Shown here piece after piece: positions 22,296 to 23,629 of a stretch of 23,629 bases of DNA; the first letter of the stretch is position 1, and each line of letters starts with the position of its first letter. The stretch lies in the NCBI GenBank assembly GCA_946479505.1, contig CAMLGC010000038.1:1-23629 (forward strand). The letters run 5' to 3'. The stretch comes from an uncultured Sphingomonadaceae bacterium (GTDB lineage Bacteria > Pseudomonadota > Alphaproteobacteria > Sphingomonadales > Sphingomonadaceae). The position numbers and the translations under genes were made by a program. The notes beneath the pieces are model-generated. The model was not told the origin of the DNA. It worked only from the letters and a program-made list of their open reading frames with translations, and searched no databases.

Positions 22296-23629
22296 ATGCC
22301 GCCCGATCCCACCTCCCGCACCCGCGCCGACCAGCCGCTCTGGCCGACGTTGCGGCGCTTTCTGCCGTATCTCTGGCCGGCGGGCGAGGCGCGGCTGAAG
22401 CTGCGGATCGTCGGCGCGATGCTGCTCGTGCTCGCCTCGAAGCTCGTCCAGGTGTTCGGTGCGGCCTATACGCTCAAATATGCGGTCGATCGGATGGCGG
22501 CGGGCGATCGCGGGCTGGCGACACTCGTGATCCTGCTCGTAACAGGCTATGCGGCCGCGCGCTTTTCGACGACATTGTTCGACAATCTGCGCAACGTCGT
22601 GTTCGAGCGCGTCGGACAGGAAGCGACGCGGCGGCTCGCCTCGCGCGTGTTCGGGCACCTCCACCAGCTTTCGCTGCGCTTCCACCTCGAACGCCGTACC
22701 GGCGCGGTCACCAAGGTGGTCGAGCGCGGGACCAAGAGCATCGATACGATGCTCTATTTCATGCTGTTCAACATCGCGCCGACGGTGTTCGAGCTGGCGC
22801 TGGTGCTCGGCATCTTCTGGGTCAATTTCGGGCTGGCGCTGGTCGGCGCGACGGTGGTGATGGTCGCGGCCTATATCGTCTTCACGCAGAAGATCACCGA
22901 CTGGCGCAACGCGCTGCGCGCGCGGATGAACGATCTCGATACCGGTGCGGTGGCGCACGCGGTCGATTCGCTGCTCAATTTCGAGACGGTGAAGTATTTT
23001 GGAGCGGAATCGCGCGAAGCGCGGCGCTATGACGCGGCGGTCGAGGCCTATGCGGCCGCTGCGGTCAAGTCCGAGAACTCGCTCGCGCTGCTCAATGTGG
23101 GGCAGGCGGCGATCACCAATGCGATGCTGGGCGGCGGGATGGCGTTCGTGGCCTGGGGGTGGAGCCAGGGGCGCTTCTCGGCGGGCGACGTGGTGTTCGT
23201 CTCGACGCTTTTATCGCAGCTCTTCCGGCCGCTCGATCTGCTCGGCATGGTCTATCGCACGATCCGCCAGGGCGTGATCGACATGGCGGCGATGTTCGAC
23301 CTGATCGACACGCCGAGCGAGGTGGTCGATGCGCCGGGCGCGCCGGCCTTGCTCGTCAGCAACGGCGCGGTTCGTTTCGAGGACGTGCGTTTCGGCTATG
23401 ACGACGGTCGGCCGATCCTCGACGGGATCAGCCTCGATGTTCCGGCGGGGCATACGGTCGCGGTGGTGGGGCCATCGGGCGCGGGCAAATCGACGCTCGC
23501 GCGGCTGCTTTACCGCTTCTATGATCTGACCGGCGGGCGGATCACGATCGACGGGCAGGACATTTCGCAGGTGGCGCAGGCGAGCTTGCGCGCCGCGATC
23601 GGAATCGTGCCGCAGGACACCGTGCTGTT
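22296..23629 (+). CDS. ABC exporter, ATM1/HMT1 (ABCB7-like) type, 5' part (cut by window end)
   Basis: Half-transporter with a membrane domain fused to an ATPase domain; about 444 codons are visible and the frame is open to the window end. The N-terminal region (LWPTLRRFLPYLWPAGEARLK) and the membrane domain with LRNVVFERVGQEATRRLASR, FHLERRTGAVTKVVERGTKS and NFETVKYFGAE (from residue 228) are characteristic of the ATM1 group. These proteins export glutathione-linked sulfur or metal species in mitochondria and alphaproteobacteria. The Walker A motif GPSGAGKST is at residues 392-400, and VPQDT is the Q-loop near residue 440. The ABC signature and Walker B lie beyond the window. The start lacks a good Shine-Dalgarno but is the first in-frame ATG after ung. 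Confidence 0.92.
   Translation, partial: MPPDPTSRTRADQPLWPTLRRFLPYLWPAGEARLKLRIVGAMLLVLASKLVQVFGAAYTLKYAVDRMAAGDRGLATLVILLVTGYAAARFSTTLFDNLRNVVFERVGQEATRRLASRVFGHLHQLSLRFHLERRTGAVTKVVERGTKSIDTMLYFMLFNIAPTVFELALVLGIFWVNFGLALVGATVVMVAAYIVFTQKITDWRNALRARMNDLDTGAVAHAVDSLLNFETVKYFGAESREARRYDAAVEAYAAAAVKSENSLALLNVGQAAITNAMLGGGMAFVAWGWSQGRFSAGDVVFVSTLLSQLFRPLDLLGMVYRTIRQGVIDMAAMFDLIDTPSEVVDAPGAPALLVSNGAVRFEDVRFGYDDGRPILDGISLDVPAGHTVAVVGPSGAGKSTLARLLYRFYDLTGGRITIDGQDISQVAQASLRAAIGIVPQDTVL

Overview
This window is a high-GC, gene-dense bacterial chromosome segment, most likely from an alphaproteobacterium of the order Sphingomonadales (Sphingomonas-like). The reasons are the TonB-receptor plus spinster-type MFS pair, the codon bias, the REP-like palindromes of the form ATTCCCGCGAAGGCGGGAAT, and small genes typical of the group. 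This placement is inferred from gene content; there is no rRNA gene here to confirm it. No rRNA, tRNA, CRISPR array, insertion sequence with a transposase, or prophage was seen.

Left part (1-7383). The 3' end of gpsA is followed by a tightly coupled pair of predicted lipoproteins: a parallel beta-helix protein (TIGR03805-like) and a diheme cytochrome c (TIGR03806/SO2930-like). These families are known to occur as a pair of unknown function. Next comes a TetR regulator on the minus strand, divergent from a TonB-dependent outer-membrane receptor and then an MFS transporter. A palindrome in the TetR/receptor intergenic region overlaps promoter-like elements on both strands.

Middle part (7380-15424). 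On the minus strand are prfC (release factor 3), an aldose-1-epimerase-like gene, and a translation cluster reading rpmI, rplT, a NYN-domain putative ribonuclease, pheS, pheT, then the epimerase. The NYN gene sits between rplT and pheS, is clearly richer in AT than its neighbours, and shares ATGA stop/start overlaps with pheS. A strong terminator- or attenuator-like hairpin lies just in front of it. Between prfC and the epimerase are a REP pair and a small hypothetical gene that appears broken by a one-base frameshift.

Right part (15610-23629). This holds a VOC/glyoxalase-family protein, a REP pair, a ~164-bp stretch bounded by 12-bp inverted repeats, a HisN-like inositol-monophosphatase-family phosphatase divergent from an exported peroxiredoxin, and a GGDEF protein. 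Two tiny membrane-peptide genes follow (36 and 30 aa), the first with a structured leader that could hide its ribosome-binding site. Then come a YbhB/YbcL (PEBP) protein, a YciE/YciF (DUF892) ferritin-like protein with a possible EcfG-type stress promoter, a DUF1810 protein, uracil-DNA glycosylase, and the 5' part of an ATM1/HMT1-type ABC exporter cut by the window end.

Most of the window is ordinary housekeeping and stress content. The parts most worth a second look are the NYN gene inside the pheST operon with its hairpin, the unexplained beta-helix/diheme-cytochrome pair beside a TonB-receptor uptake locus, and the leader and tandem tiny membrane peptides at 19120-19440.
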